Shown: positions 34,034 to 46,172 of the stretch, piece by piece
How the letters are laid out: every line of letters starts with the position of its first letter
Numbering within the stretch: the stretch's first letter is position 1
NCBI GenBank assembly: GCA_036186865.1
Contig: AP025054.1
Coordinates: 23,142,925-23,206,924, forward strand
Direction of reading: 5' to 3'
DNA from: Eustoma russellianum
Taxonomy: Eukaryota; Streptophyta; Magnoliopsida; Gentianales; Gentianaceae
DNA length: 64,000 nucleotides
Position numbers and translations under genes: made by a program
The notes under the pieces: generated by a model
What the model was told of the DNA's origin: nothing
The model's input: only the letters and a program-made list of their open reading frames with translations
Database searches by the model: none

Positions 34034-34108
34034 GGATACGGGGCATTGCCTTGGAATTTAATTGTTTAATTGTTTGTTCATTTCCAAGACCTTTGCATGA
34101 CCCCGTAT
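34034..34108. repeat. Fold-back at an LTR junction
   Basis: GATACGGGGCATTGCCTTGGAA at the left and TTCCAAG...GCATGACCCCGTA at the right form an imperfect inverted repeat around TTTAATTGTTTAATTG. It sits exactly between a plus-oriented leader and a minus-oriented LTR. Confidence 0.7.
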
Positions 34109-35735
34109 GTAGCGCCCTGCTCAGAACTAAGGTTTTGACACGGTACACCTGCCGTACTCTACTACGAGAAGTACAAGGCATCGATATCATACATGTGCGT
34201 GTCGACATGAATCGTAAATCGAATTAGCAGAAGCGAAAGATAAACTTACGACATGCATAATAATACAAATCGTCCATGTGCGTACAAATCATGAAGTACA
34301 ATGTTTCAAGATAGTCTAAGTACATCACAATAAAATAAAACCCAACATATCAAATACATAGCTCGGGTCTACATCTTAGCTCACGGGTACTCTAGCCGGG
34401 GTTCCTCCTCAATGAACAAGGCGTCAGGGTCCTTGTCCACTGTAATGTGATAAGGCAAGTATGAGAAATAGCCAACATTAATCACTCAGCAAGTAGTCCT
34501 ACTAGATACGTCATATGGATCATGCATGGGGAGACGGGGTGACAGATAATAATATCATAATAAACATAAATAATCGCATCTCCGTTTACAAATAAAGGAG
34601 CATGATACAAGAATGAAACATAACAAGAATTTACATCGTACCGTACAAATCATAACTTTCTTCTTTAGTCCATCCCTAGCATAACTGTAAATACTAACCT
34701 TCTAATCCTTATCATACTAAGGTCATAACTTATAGCCGTCACATGTTCATACTTCATCTTTCTTAATCGACTTAAGGGCATAGAACTTATGGATATTCTA
34801 ACCATAACCTAGGGTAACATAATCGTGACTTAATGCGTAAGACATGACTTTTCAGAACATGATTTTTCTTTTTTTTGACTTTTCAAAAACACGACGTGAT
34901 TTTCATAACTGGCATAACATGACCTTTTCATAACATGAAGACATAAGATTTTCATCATTGGCAATAACTTTTCATAATAATAATAACGTACGACATACCG
35001 AATGATTCCCCATATAGTACATGTATGACATAAACATCATAAATATATGTACATGTGCTAACGGTGACACATTATGACTAAGAGCCCGTGTCCCATACCC
35101 AGAGTTACACTCAGTCATAATGTAAACATGGGCCCCTGACATCTACCACTCTGGTCCTGATGTCAGGACAGTGCTACAACATAACATGTTAGAACATGAT
35201 CATAATATAACATAACTTGTGTCATTGGAATCATCCGTCTCGTGTTTATTATTCATATGCTTATAAAAGTTTTCGAACATGCGATGAAATATCATAACTT
35301 TTTAAACCTTAATTTCATGCGACATGAGACTCCGTCATATAAGGGTATTTTGGTCATACTGCAACTTATAACATCACTTACTTATTTACATCCTACATAT
35401 TATAACTTAAAGAAAATACCACTTTTACCCTCAAATGTGACCATTCGGCCATGTCATCGCAAAACAGACCACTTTTCGTAATGTTTCGTCCAACACCACT
35501 TTCTTAATTTGTATTTTCCATATACAATTCATATTTCAATACTTAGGTGGTTAAAACACTTAATTGCTACTTCCTTGAACATATCTCCTAAAATACATAA
35601 CTTATGTTATACTTTATTCATTATTATACATTTTACATATAAATGGACATAACATGTAAATTGAAACATTTTGATCACTTAATTGGCCTGAGGCCGTATA
35701 TATGCATTTAGTACATACATATTTTTTTGCCCGAA
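34109..35735 (-). repeat. Ty3/gypsy-like LTR, 3' part (-)
   Basis: In minus orientation it ends ...GGGCGCTACA at 34109. The adjoining TACTTCTCGTAGTAGAG block matches the inverted block at 33.8 kb and that at 56.5 kb. ATCACTCAGCAAGTAG (about 34480) matches ATCACCCAGTAGG at 56850 in the third piece. Around 35070-35180 are short repeats like those in the other LTRs. No primer site lies next to its 3' end, so the adjoining internal region has been lost or rearranged. The LTR appears interrupted at about 35735 by LINE insertions and may resume after 40135. Confidence 0.55.
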
Positions 35736-35759
35736 AGATAGATATATTTTATTTATTCC

Positions 35760-35945
35760 TCACATATGGCGGAGGAATACCATAGTACATCCAGTGTCAT
35801 CATATGAATATAAGAAGTGTAAAGAGCTAATAATATATAATCTCCAATCATATATGATATGCCGCATTAAAACCTTGCCAAGTAAAACCACCTTTGTGGA
35901 TAAAACCTTGGTGAAGGGAAAAGCGTACATATTTATATAATTGGA
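35760..35945 (-). other. Conserved LINE 3'-terminal domain (copy E)
   Basis: Minus-strand stem-loop with arms CCAAG and CTTGG and inner CCAC/GTGG around AAAG, then AAGGTTTTAATGCGGCATATC and GGTATTCCTCCGCCATATG. The stem has A-T where copies B and F have G-C, preserving pairing. Confidence 0.7.
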
Positions 35946-36365
35946 GTATCTACAGGAATAAAATGACAATATATGTGATGTTATAATAGCGCCTATTGTT
36001 GATCCCTCTGGATGGTGTCCTGTCTCGGCTGGGGTAGATCTGAATTCGAGAAGAATTGTTAAAAACCATGCAATGTCCCTTAAGTGAAGAATTCTGCCTA
36101 ACCGCATGCCTGGGTATGTAGATAAATCATTGGACCTCCGAGAAAACAGTTGCCATTGATCCATGCAAAAGAGAAAAGATACGAGAGTTAATGACACAAT
36201 ATAGTAGTAGCTGTGTAAAAGTATGAGCCATTGTCCGCTAAGAAGATACATGTGTTGTCTTTATCCGCAGACATAGACAACCAAAAGCTAATCCAAGGCC
36301 TATTCCAACATTGTAAAGAAAACACAAGTAATGCATAACCAGGAGAAGTAAATGTTAGTACCCGA

Positions 36366-36396
36366 GTTGCCCATATCATACATCGATACGGGCAAC
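36366..36396 (-). other. LINE 3'-UTR hairpin followed by GGGTA (copy E)
   Basis: In the minus RNA GTTGCCCGTATC pairs with GATATGGGCAAC over 12 positions with one G-U, followed by TCGGGTACT. Confidence 0.65.
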
Positions 36397-36404
36397 AAAC
36401 TGAA

Positions 36405-38742
36405 TGTAAAGCGTTATCCATGTCGTAAATGTGGTGTTGACTCTGTCTGATAGCTTGCTCGAACAAACGGAGGCAAATCTTCTATAGTTTGAAAGACTGA
36501 AAGCATATTTCGAAGTGGCCCACATTGTGCTAGAAAGTGGGCCGGTTGATTTGCTTCTCGTGGTGTATACGACAATGTTAAAGAGAGACTATGCAAAAGA
36601 TCTCGGAAAACCCTGGCTGTATATGATCAGCCTTGCTGTACTTGACACAATACTCCTTGTGCATCCACCTCCAAATCAATCGGAGTCCAATAATGAGCAA
36701 AAACTAAGAAGGCATTTTATGCTGCCTGGAATTCTGCTTCAGCCGGGGTAGATAATGGCAGATGAAACGAGAACGCACCTATGAAACTGCCCTGATTATC
36801 TCGTAAAATTGCTCCCCCAGCGGCAGTGGAACACCCATGAGGCGTATCAGTATTTAATTTGAATCGCTCTGACGGAGGATGCATCCAATGAACAACTCTA
36901 CATCAAGGAGGTCATAGGAACGGCAAAAAACCACAAGCTATTAGAGAGAAATCCAAATCCACATATTTTTTACCAGACTGTGCTGACGACCAATCGTGTA
37001 TAGCTCGTCGAATCATCTCTATGTAGTTTGACGACTCCAATGACCTTCCCCAAAAGTAATGGAGGAATAAGCCTTCCACAATTCCCATGCGATGAATGCT
37101 GGTGTAATAATATGTAATATACCCTTAAAGGATCGACCCTTAGTAGACATCCACCATTGCAATAAGTATGGTTGAAGAGTGTGCTGCAGCACCGCAGGAC
37201 CATCAAGGCAAGAACTGAAGAAGCTCCAAATAATTCTAACCTCAGGGCATTCCAGAAATATTTGATCACGTGTCACTCTAGCTGTGAGACAAAAAGGGCT
37301 GCGACTTGGACAGATTGTAATAAATCGAACTAGATAGTCTGAAATGGGTAAGGCTTCTTGATATAGACGCCATAAAAATAATCGGATATTTGGTTGTACA
37401 AGTTTATGCCAAACAAACTGGAACGATAAACGGCGAATCCCTATCACACATATAGTATTGTAAGCAACTTTTAAGGAAAATTGTCCATCGGAAATTCCGG
37501 TGTTCATCTCTGGATGAGTCATACAAAATGAATGTATTCGACATATACATTTCAAAACTGGAGAATCCATAATCCTCATTTCCATTGTAGGTCAATTGCC
37601 ATACCTTGAACGGGAAAATTTACTCCACAAAAATCGTTGAGTTTGATATGGCCACCATAATCTACAAGAATAAGCAATATGAAGATCCTGGAACTTCCGG
37701 AGTCCCAAACCGCCTTCTCCATTTGGCCGAAAGAGTCTATCTCCCGAGACCCAGGAATGGCGTATCCGGTCATCAGTACTCCCCAAAAAATAATTTACAA
37801 ATTAAACGTTGCAGGATGTGAATGATGCTTTGAGGAAGGGAACTGGCTGCCATCATATGTAAAGGTATAGCCGCCAGAACATATTTGATTAATATCAGAT
37901 GACCTGCATAATTCAGAAATTTGTTCTGCCACATACGAAGCTTTGATTGAAATTAAGAAACCAAGGCTAAGAAATGAGATGCCCTTTCTTTTCCTCTATG
38001 TAATTGAACACCCAAATATTTTAGAGGTAAAGAAATCGACGTCATTTGTAGTTCCTGTTCCATTCGTCAAACTGCTACTACGGATAGATATGAGGATCTC
38101 AAAAAAGTGGCTTTTGTGAAAGTTAACTGCTTGACCCGAGGCAAATTGATATTTTTGCAAAAATAACCAAAATCTTCTCATGTTAAGCAGTTCTCCATTT
38201 AGAAAAATAAGCAAGACATCTGCAAAAGCAAGGTAGGTGATACAAGGTTATGCGTGACCCACATTAAATAATTTGATAGAACCAATCAAAACCAAAGAAA
38301 TCAAACCCCTTGAGAATGCATCAGATGCAAGAATGAATAATAAAGGAGACAAATGGTCCCCTTGTTTAACCCCCTAGATGGCTGAAAGTAACCAGATGGA
38401 GCACCATTAACCAAGATTGATAAATATGTACCCTTTAAATGGTTAAAGATGAGATTATTGAAATGAGCCGCAAAACAAAATTGAATAAGAAGCTGAGAGA
38501 GAAAAGACTAACTCACTCTACAAATGATTTCATCATGTCTAATTTAATCATGACATTCGAACCTCTGTCCTTCTTATCCAACAAGTGTACCATCTCCCGA
38601 GCCATGACAATATGATCCGATATGTCCCGTCCTTGTAGAAAACCAGCTTGTTCAATAGAAATTATTTTTGACAATATTGGTTGTAATCTCGATGCAAGAA
38701 TACGAGTGGCTACTTTGGATATAAAGTTGGCCAAACTGTATA
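36405..38742 (-). pseudogene. LINE ORF2 C-terminal half (copy E)
   Basis: RT begins near LANFISKVATRILA (38740) and EQAGFLQGRDIS (about 38640). The catalytic box reads FADV instead of FADD (about 38225), losing an essential Asp. Later RT and thumb motifs (SREIDSFGQMEKAVW frame region, about 37740) are followed by zinc-binding sequence FSLKVAYNT (about 37480) and RSPFC (about 37290). RNase H remnants include AGGAILRDNQGSF-type sequence near 36810 and REANQPAHFLAQC near 36540. Some eight frame breaks are present. The 5' part, including endonuclease and ORF1, is absent. Confidence 0.85.
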
Positions 38743-38759
38743 TCCAAAAAGACAAAATA

Positions 38760-39530
38760 TTACTTTACAGCAACATCTCTTGCAATGGTGGATGTCCACA
38801 AAACAAAAATCATTCAAAGGTATTTTGCGTATTGTTGCTCCATCGATCATCATTCGGGAAATTTGGAAGATATATACCTCCATTACTTTCGGAGAGGGTC
38901 GTTGGCAAAGAAGAACAGCTTATGAAAATATCCGACGTTCGATTTATATATGGTCGAAAGCTCAGGAGGGCAAAAAGTATGCTACAATGGATTATTCTTT
39001 GATCGACTGTGGATTATCACCACCTATAAAATCGCCACGCTGCATGGTGGTACGGTGGATGGCTCCTCCACCTGGAAGATTTAAGCTAAACATAGATGCA
39101 GCACATGGGCGTACCGCGGCTGCTGGAGGAGCAATATTACGAGATAGTAATGGGGATTTCATGGGGGCTCTTGCTTTTACCTTCCATTGTCAACTCCAGC
39201 GATAGCGTAGTTCCAGGCAGCATTCTTTGCTTTCTTGTTCTTTGTAAGGTATTGGCCTTCATTAGAGGTAGAGTGGATGCACAGCGGGTCATCTCAGAAG
39301 TTCATCATAGTCGATCCCCTCAAGCAGTTTTATTTCGAGACTTGTTGATTTCTACATCCTCTTCATTATCATATGTTCCAAGGGAGGCAAATCAACCGGC
39401 CCATTATTTAGCACACTATGCGCAAACTCATCATGGTTTATCGTCTTACACTACAACGATGGCTTTACCTCCTCTAGCTAGAGCAAGCTATCATACAGAA
39501 TCAACACCTCATATTCGACATGGATAATCA
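38760..39530 (+). pseudogene. LINE ORF2 C-terminus with RNase H (copy F)
   Basis: The frame 38780-39205 reads from the zinc-binding domain tail (FKGILRIVAPSIIIREIWKIY) into RNase H (FKLNIDAAHG, AAAGGAILRDSNGDFMGALAF). It shifts frame near 39195 and continues in the overlapping frame to 39527 with REANQPAHYLAHY and a C-terminal ESTPHIRHG, a tail also found in copy E. The region holding the second catalytic Asp is damaged. Confidence 0.83.
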
Positions 39531-39544
39531 TTCACTGTCGTATG

Positions 39545-39685
39545 GTTGCCTATATCTCCGGATATGGGCAACACGAGTACGGTTATGTACTAAGTTCCCA
39601 CTCAAAGTTTATATATGCATTATACTCTATTGGCTCTTAATGTACTTTAGGTTGCCTATGTCACAAGATATAGGCAACATGGGTA
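39545..39685 (+). other. Two LINE 3'-UTR hairpins (copy F)
   Basis: GTTGCCTATATC (39545-39556) pairs with GATATGGGCAAC (39561-39572), then ACGAGTAC. GTTGCCTATGTC (39651-39662) pairs with GATATAGGCAAC (39667-39678), then ATGGGTAAT. Each has a 12-position stem with one G-U pair. Confidence 0.65.
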
Positions 39686-39924
39686 ATCGCCTTTAGCTTT
39701 TCTTTCCTTTGATTTCATCGTTGACATGGGCATACTTTCACTAACTACTTTCTCCATTCTTCATGGCATGGACTCATGGTTGCAAATGGTAAGGAGCTCA
39801 TATGTTGCGGTGTTACAGCTTCAACTCCAAGTGGCTACAAGAATAGAACTGGAAAATCAGGCTATCAATTGGCAGTATCAATCATATTACTGCTCATTGT
39901 ATTCATGTACTGAGTCCAATCGCA

Positions 39925-40105
39925 TAAATATATACGCTTTTTCCTTAGCCAGGGTTTTATCCACAAGGGTGGTTTTACCTGGCAAGGTTTTAATTCGGCA
40001 TATCGTATACGATTGGAGGCTAGAAATTATTCGCTCATCATATTATTACATTCAGTGGACGATCCCACCTGTACGATGGTATTCCTCCGCCAAAAGTGAG
40101 GCATT
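39925..40105 (+). other. Conserved LINE 3'-terminal domain (copy F)
   Basis: Stem-loop at 39943-39987 with arms GCCAGG/CCTGGC and inner CCAC/GTGG around AAGG, then AAGGTTTTAATTCGGCATATC and GGTATTCCTCCGCCAAAAG. Confidence 0.72.
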
Positions 40106-40135
40106 ATTATATATCGATTTCTTCTGTTTAAAAAA

Positions 40136-41480
40136 ATATATATTCCATAATAATACATTTATATGTATATGTAAGCTATATTAAGTAATTTATACCCTTA
40201 ATAACCTAGGGGTCATGTATATATGTATGTGTATATTCATATATACTTCTTTAATATGTCACATTTCATTTTATTACATTAAGGCCATTTGGCCGAATTT
40301 TATACTACTTATTATACATATTTAAATCTCATTTTTCTTTCTTTTTATATACATGTTATATGTTGCACATTTTATAATAAACATGTACATATTGTCTTCC
40401 TTCATTTTTGCTTAATTTTAAGATTATGACATTGAGAAAAAACAAAGACATAAACATAATGGAAATCATAAAAAGTGTACTTTTTAAGCCATAATCATCA
40501 TCTATATGCACATCTTGAAGATGGAAATGATGAAGCTCAAGTGAAGTACCCAAATAGGCCATTGGCTGTGAGGGTATGTGTGTATATATGAAGATGATGA
40601 TCAACAAACTACCATTGAGACCATGTATATAAGTCATGCTTATGATGCATACATAAACATGTTAAAGACATGATCTTAAAATGTATGAAAACTAAAAACA
40701 CATAGAAAATGCATACTTGATGATCATCTCTATAAAAATAAATGAGCCAACAAACCAAAGATAAAATCTTTATACACTTTCTTAACTTTACGTATGTCTT
40801 TACTTCTTTTCTTATTTTCTTTATATACCTTCTATAAATCTTCTTTTATTTCATTTTTACATAAAGTTTATGTATTTTGAGGGGGGTATGACCGAATGTG
40901 TATATTGTGCATATATATATGTATATCACTTGAGAACAAAAATTTTCCATGTTCTTATGGTAACAACTTGAACATACTACATGATAATCCAATTTCGATA
41001 TGAACATAAGTACTTAGTCTTTGAAATTCCATGAAGGATCTAGGAAGAGTACTTGCCTTTGTCACTTTTCTTACACTTAAGATGAGGTCTTTTTCACTTG
41101 GCTTGGAAGAAAAATACTACTCCTTCCTTTCTTGAGGTCACGGTTTTGTAAGAAAAAATGGTAGGGTTAGTGAGCAACTTATGAAGCTAAATAGATAGAA
41201 GAATCCAACTTAAGATACAAGAAGTTTTACCTTGGTTTTCTTTGATCTAGATTCTAAAACCTTCTTGAATCTCTCTTGAGTGATGGAGAGTTTATGGAGC
41301 TTGGTTTGGGTGATGTTGGTATGGAGAAAAGAGAAGAAAATGTTCTCCTTGTTGTTGAAGGGAAATTCGGCAAAGAGGGGAAGGAAGAGGGGTTGAAGAC
41401 TAGAGTTTTCTTGGAAGAGAGGGGAGAGGGTATTTTTGTTGGAGATGAAATGATTAAGTGTGAGAGTGTTTGAAGAAAGA
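40136..41480 (-). repeat. Probable continuation of a gypsy-like LTR (-)
   Basis: AT-rich, with AAGGCCATTTGGCCGAATTT near 40280 and, on the minus strand from about 41480 to 41050, a pyrimidine-rich run with TCTCTCTTCCAAG, TCTCCATCACTCAAG and AAGAAAGG-type sequence, as often seen in the transcribed part of plant gypsy LTRs. A similar stretch lies at 63660-63900. The 65-codon frame at 41276-41473 is compositional. The link to 34109-35735 is inference. Confidence 0.4.
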
Positions 41481-41999
41481 GGGAATCCCTCTTTTTCCAG
41501 AAACCATTATCAAGAAACTATTTATTTGCAGCGTCTTTTGTTTTATAACATGCCTGCAATAAGAAAAAATTTTCTGGTACCGTTTTAGTGGGTCCTTTAG
41601 GGTGTGATTTAACCCTTCATGGACCTTTCGGTACCTAAACTTGGGTCACCCTTCTTAGCCTTGGATAAGATAAAAAATAAGGTGAAAAAAGAGTGGCGAC
41701 TGATTGTAATCATCCCTTCTTGGCTTATAAAAGTCAAATCTAGATTTAGTATAAAATTTATTTACTCTCTGAGTTTCATGAACAAATTGAGCTTGAATAT
41801 ATTGTATGTATCATGTGATCTAAAATATTTCATAGAGGCATTTTTAGGATATGAATTGAAATGTATTTGTCCTTGATTTTCACTCGTATCTATATGGTAC
41901 ACGCTTTTAACTCCTATATGGTGAAAAGAAAAGCGTAGGGTAAGAATGACTAGTTTCACTCTTAGTATTCTTAGTATCCTTAGCGTTTTGAGAAACAAC
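41481..41999. other. Unassigned sequence
   Basis: About 520 bp with no gene or repeat end that I can recognise. TTAACCCTTCATGGACC near 41610 is not palindromic or repeated elsewhere here. Confidence 0.5.
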
Positions 42000-43569
42000 T
42001 AACTGAATACTTAAATGCTAAAGGGATACATCATCAATCGTCCTGCACTTATACTCCTCAGCAAAATGGGGTTGCTAAAGAAAAAACAGGCACCTTCTAG
42101 AAGTAACAAAGGCCCTCATGATGATCATGATGGTGCCGAAACATTACTGGGGTGAAGGTGTATTGGCAGCATCACATTTAATAAACAAAATGCCATCAAA
42201 ATATTAGGTTATCATACACCTAAGTCAGTCCTATGAGTGAACATCCCAGCACTTGTTTATTTTCTGACTTGCCTTTAAAGGTCTTTGGCTGCACTGTTTA
42301 TAGGCACATTCCTGAACAATTCAGGAGCAAACTTGATATGAGATCCGAGAAATGCATCTTTCTTGGTTATTCTCATACTCAAAAAGGTTATAAATGTTAT
42401 TCACCTCAGTCAAGGATAATGTATGTGTCACTTGATGTTATATTTAATGAATCCTCTGCATTTTACTCTAAGGAGTCGACTGAGTATGACAGGCAAAAGG
42501 AAGATGATTTTTGGAGCATCATTGCCATTACTAAGACAGATGCAACCACTACCAAAGAGACTCCAGCTCAAGCGGAGACAGTGGAACCCTTGTCTAGAGA
42601 AGTACCACAACCTGTTGATGAAGAAGTCCAAAAAACTGATCCTTCTGAAAGTTCCTCAACATATAGAGCAATTACACCTCCTGATGGTAGGCCTATTGCT
42701 ATTAGAAAGGGGGTCAGGGAGTGTGTGAAAATGCTATATCCCTTAAGTAACTTTGTTTCTTATGACTGTCTATCTAAACATTTGAAATCTTTTGTATCTA
42801 CTATTGATAGCATCCAGGTTCCAAGGACGAATCCAAGAAGCCTTAGCTGAACCAGCCTAGAAGCAAGCAGTACTAGATGAAATGTCTTCATTATAAAAGA
42901 ATCAAACTAGGAAGCTGGTCCATGCAGTTGAAGGATCTAGACCAGTGAGCTGCAAATGGATAATTACTGTAAAATGTAACTCAGATGGCACGGTCAACAG
43001 GTACAAAGCAAGGCTAGTGGCCAGAGGCTTCACTCAGACACTTGGCATGGAGTAGCCTTATACCAATTAGATAAAAAATGCATTTCTAAATGGGGACCTT
43101 GAGGAGGAAGTCTATATGGAGATACCTCCTGGCTTTGTCACTAACGAAAACTGTAATATGGTTTGTAAACTTTAAAAAATTCCTATATAGACTAAAGCAA
43201 TCTCCTAGATCATGGTTTAGGAGATTCAATGCTGTGATCTCTAATCTAGGATTTACACAAGTACACAGTGGTCATACTCTCTTTGTCAAGTATGATTCAT
43301 ATTAGTTATGTAACATCATTTTAGTGTATATTGATGATATAATTTTAATCGGCAATGATCATTCTAGAATTAGTAACACAAAAGGCAACTGTCTAAGGCT
43401 TTTGAGGTGAAGGATCTTGGGCAGTTGAGATACTTTCTTGACATGGAAGTTGCCATATCCTCTGATGGGATTAGTATCTCTTAGAGGAAGTATGTTCTTG
43501 ATCTTTTGCAGGAAACCAACATGGCAGGGTGCAAACTAGCCAGCACTCTAGTTGAACCAGGTCACAAAC
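42000..43569 (+). pseudogene. Ty1/copia pol relic (integrase end to RT)
   Basis: Broken frames read as copia pol. The integrase end lies near 42050-42200. The frame 42233-42850 contains FGCTVYRH and EKCIFLGYSHTQKGYKCYSP, the conserved block after integrase. RT follows with NGDLEEEVYMEIPPGF-like codons (about 43090-43135), YRLKQSPRSWF (about 43190) and a YIDD box (about 43332). VKDLGQLRYFLDMEV and AGCKLASTLVEP end at 43569, where an LTR boundary (TGTTGGACTG) cuts it off. Stops are frequent. RNase H is missing here and was not found beyond the inserted elements. Lineage unassigned. Confidence 0.85.
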
Positions 43570-45420
43570 TGTTGGACTGTTCACCTTTAATAAACACCAC
43601 TACAGGGGGGGTGAATAGTGGTTAGCAGAAATTACACTACTACCATTTGTAAAAATCTCCTTTGAAAACAGAATCTGAGACCACCTCAGATTCAGAACCC
43701 ATTTTTGAAAAATTCAAAAATAAATGTACACAACTCCAAAAATTATGAAACTTTCCAGAATTGAATTTCAATGTGTTAACAAGACTCTGTCCAAATATCA
43801 AACAAAAATAAGGTTTTTTGACTCTTCAAACAAATACAATGATTCAGATGGTCAATCTGGACAGAATTGGACAGAATGTTGCTGATTTTGCAAAACATGT
43901 TTCTCTTTGAATACTCAACCAAAAATGTTGATCTCTATATAAAAACACTCCTTAAGATGTGTAGTTGATGTTTCCAAAAGGATTTGACCTTAAACAATTC
44001 TTGATAAATACAGAATTTAAGTTTTCTCAAAACTGGTCAGATTGCAGCCAGATTGGAGCAGTTATCTTGAAAAGACTGAAAGACTAACTTTCCCTTGCTC
44101 AAATCAAGTGATTCTTATTTCAAATGAAAGCTAATAGTCTGAAGTATAACTCCACCAAAAATCACGAATTTTGGAAGTGTTTAGACATTTGTTCAAATTG
44201 TGAGAAGTTGTGTGAAAACTGCAGTAAAAACGGGCAGAAAACAGAAATAAAGAAACAAGACAAGAACACCGAGGATTTATCCTGGTTCGGTCAATGTGAC
44301 CTACTCCAGTCCCAAGGAACACCTTTCCTTGGATTTCACTATCAAATGAATCACCTTACAACAAGAACCAAGCTTGACCATTGGGTTATACACCAACCCT
44401 ACTCAAGACTTGGATAATCACCTTCGATGCAACACTTAGTTGCAACACCTCTATAACCTTTTGATATAGCTGTATAGAAATGGCTAATCAATATTACAAA
44501 TGAAGCTCAAGAGGCTTGTAGCTCACCAAAAACAACAAGAACACCTTTGCTGCAAAGAATAGAACAAGAACAACAACAACAAGAAGATGATAGCTAGACA
44601 ATTCAACAAATGCTTGTGAGCTTCAAGTGTGGTTCATCTTCTTCACTATTGTCTCTATTTATAGTGTGATTTGAGCCTTGGAGATAATACTTCCAATGTG
44701 TCACCATCTTCATCATCAAGTCCAAATGTCTTCTCATCATTGGTTGGCCTTGTACACTTGGCAAAAATAAGACAACATAATTGGTCCACCTTGGATACAC
44801 CTTGTTGGCTGAAATTTATCTCCAAAAATGACATGGAATTATCTTGAAAAATGTGAAGATAATATGACCATAACAACTCCATCATCTTCTCAACTCTTTG
44901 GCAAGATTATAGACATGTGGGCATTTAACAAATTCCAAGCAAAAATTCAGCTCCAAGATCACCAAGTAGCCGTTGGCTACACTTGGTATTTTCCAAAAAA
45001 AACTTTGATTTTCCTTTGTGAATTGTTGATAATAAAAGAAAGGATAATACCACCAAAATGTCCTCAACTCCAAGCACAATAATAGGACATGTGAAGTCTT
45101 CATTTGACTTAAAACATCTGCTGAAAATACTCATTAATCACCAAGTAGCCGTTTGGCTATATTTGAATATTTCCAAGTTGGCATTTTTGCCAACTAGCTC
45201 CTTTTTAATTTGTCCACTTGTCACCAACTCATAAAATGAATACCACATCATATCCACCTGATTAATCACGTTTTTGAGCATACAAATATGTGTAGCAACT
45301 CAGATTTTTGAAGAAGAAATCAATAGATAATAGTCGACAAGATTATGTCAACGTGTAACACCGAAATTCCCAATATTTCTTCTTATATGTCATGCACATT
45401 TCTACACCTTTGACACCTTA
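43570..45420 (-). repeat. SIRE-like LTR (-), truncated or interrupted
   Basis: In minus orientation it ends ...CAGTCCAACA at 43570, with CCCCCCCTGTAGTGGTG just inside, comparable to CCCCCCC...CTAGTGGTG at the SIRE LTR end near 17110. GGTGTTCCTTGGGACTGGAGTAGG and GACCGAACCAGGATAAA (about 44330-44270, minus) parallel the SIRE LTR near 16400-16445. The CACCAAGTAGCCGTTTGGCTA block occurs twice (about 44960 and 45140). The other end of this LTR is probably 51280-51404, beyond the inserted Angela-type element. Confidence 0.65.
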
Positions 45421-46172
45421 AACATCTCTGAATAATTATGTAAATGTGCTTTTATAACATATATAAGAGGGCTTTCAAGAAAAAAAATAGAATGTGACAT
45501 CTCAAATCGTCACATATCCAGCTATAGTCAATAATATCATCATGTGAGAGAAAAAGATAAAGAATCACCATGTCATCTTCAAATTAATAATAAATCAGCT
45601 CCAGAATGAAGATAATAATATGCTCAAGAGATTCCTTGAGTGAAAATACCAATAATACCCTCGGAGGTAAAATGACCAAAATACTCCTGGTATATGAAAA
45701 CTCCAGAAATGACCCGGATGGTCAGAAATAATCATGATATTACCTTTTTTATGATAAATAGTATAGGAATACACCCTTGAATTATTTTCACCATGTGATG
45801 TTCCTACAAAACTCAAAATACCAATTTCGCCCTTTTTGGTAAGTTGTGAAACTTTCAAGGCACATTAGTCACAATACATTCAAAATCATCAAAACACATA
45901 ATGAACATGTATAAATCATATACAAATGAAAACAACCATTTTATACTATTTATAAATCATATACAAAATACATGAGATGTAATTGGTAAAGATGTTACCT
46001 ACCTAAATAACTTAATTTTAAGCGTCATGCCAAAGCTGAGTTTAGAATTAAGTCAAATATGGATCTTAGCTCACTAAAATAATTCTTTTGAGGGTTATGT
46101 TTTAGTGAGAGTTTTATAAATTTTAACCTCATTATTAATAAAGTGTTACTTTGCATGTTTTGTAGATCATAA
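45421..46172. other. Unassigned AT-rich sequence upstream of a copia gag
   Basis: It should contain the Angela 5' LTR end and primer site if that element were complete, but no TGGTATCAGAGC and no LTR terminus matching TGTTAG/CTAACA was found. Part of it (about 45640-45850) may still belong to the surrounding LTR. Confidence 0.5.

Larger units (their letters stand above)
35736..38742 (-). mobile_element. 5'-truncated LINE (copy E)
   Basis: Minus strand from within RT (38742) to a complete 3' end at about 35740. The 3' UTR has a GTTGCC-type hairpin (36366-36396) and the terminal domain (35945-35760, stem-loop 35873-35917). It adjoins a plus-strand LINE piece head to head near 38745. The coding part is heavily broken. 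Extra AT-rich DNA follows the tail at 35740. Confidence 0.87.
38750..40135 (+). mobile_element. 5'-truncated LINE (copy F), head to head with copy E
   Basis: It starts abruptly within the zinc-binding domain (QWWMSTKQKSFKGILRI, about 38780) and runs through RNase H to a complete 3' end (GGTATTCCTCCGCCAAAAG at 40078, A-run near 40130). Copy E has the matching WWMSTKGRSFKGIL on the other strand, so both belong to one subfamily. Each keeps its own 3' end, so this is two insertions rather than one inverted element. Confidence 0.87.

Noticed and set aside
35736..40135. Twin-priming (5' inversion) of a single LINE
   Set aside because: Both halves carry their own complete 3' end with the terminal domain; twin priming leaves only one.
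41276..41473. 65-codon Gly/Glu-rich frame
   Set aside because: Compositional; it lies in probable LTR sequence and its other strand is pyrimidine-rich.
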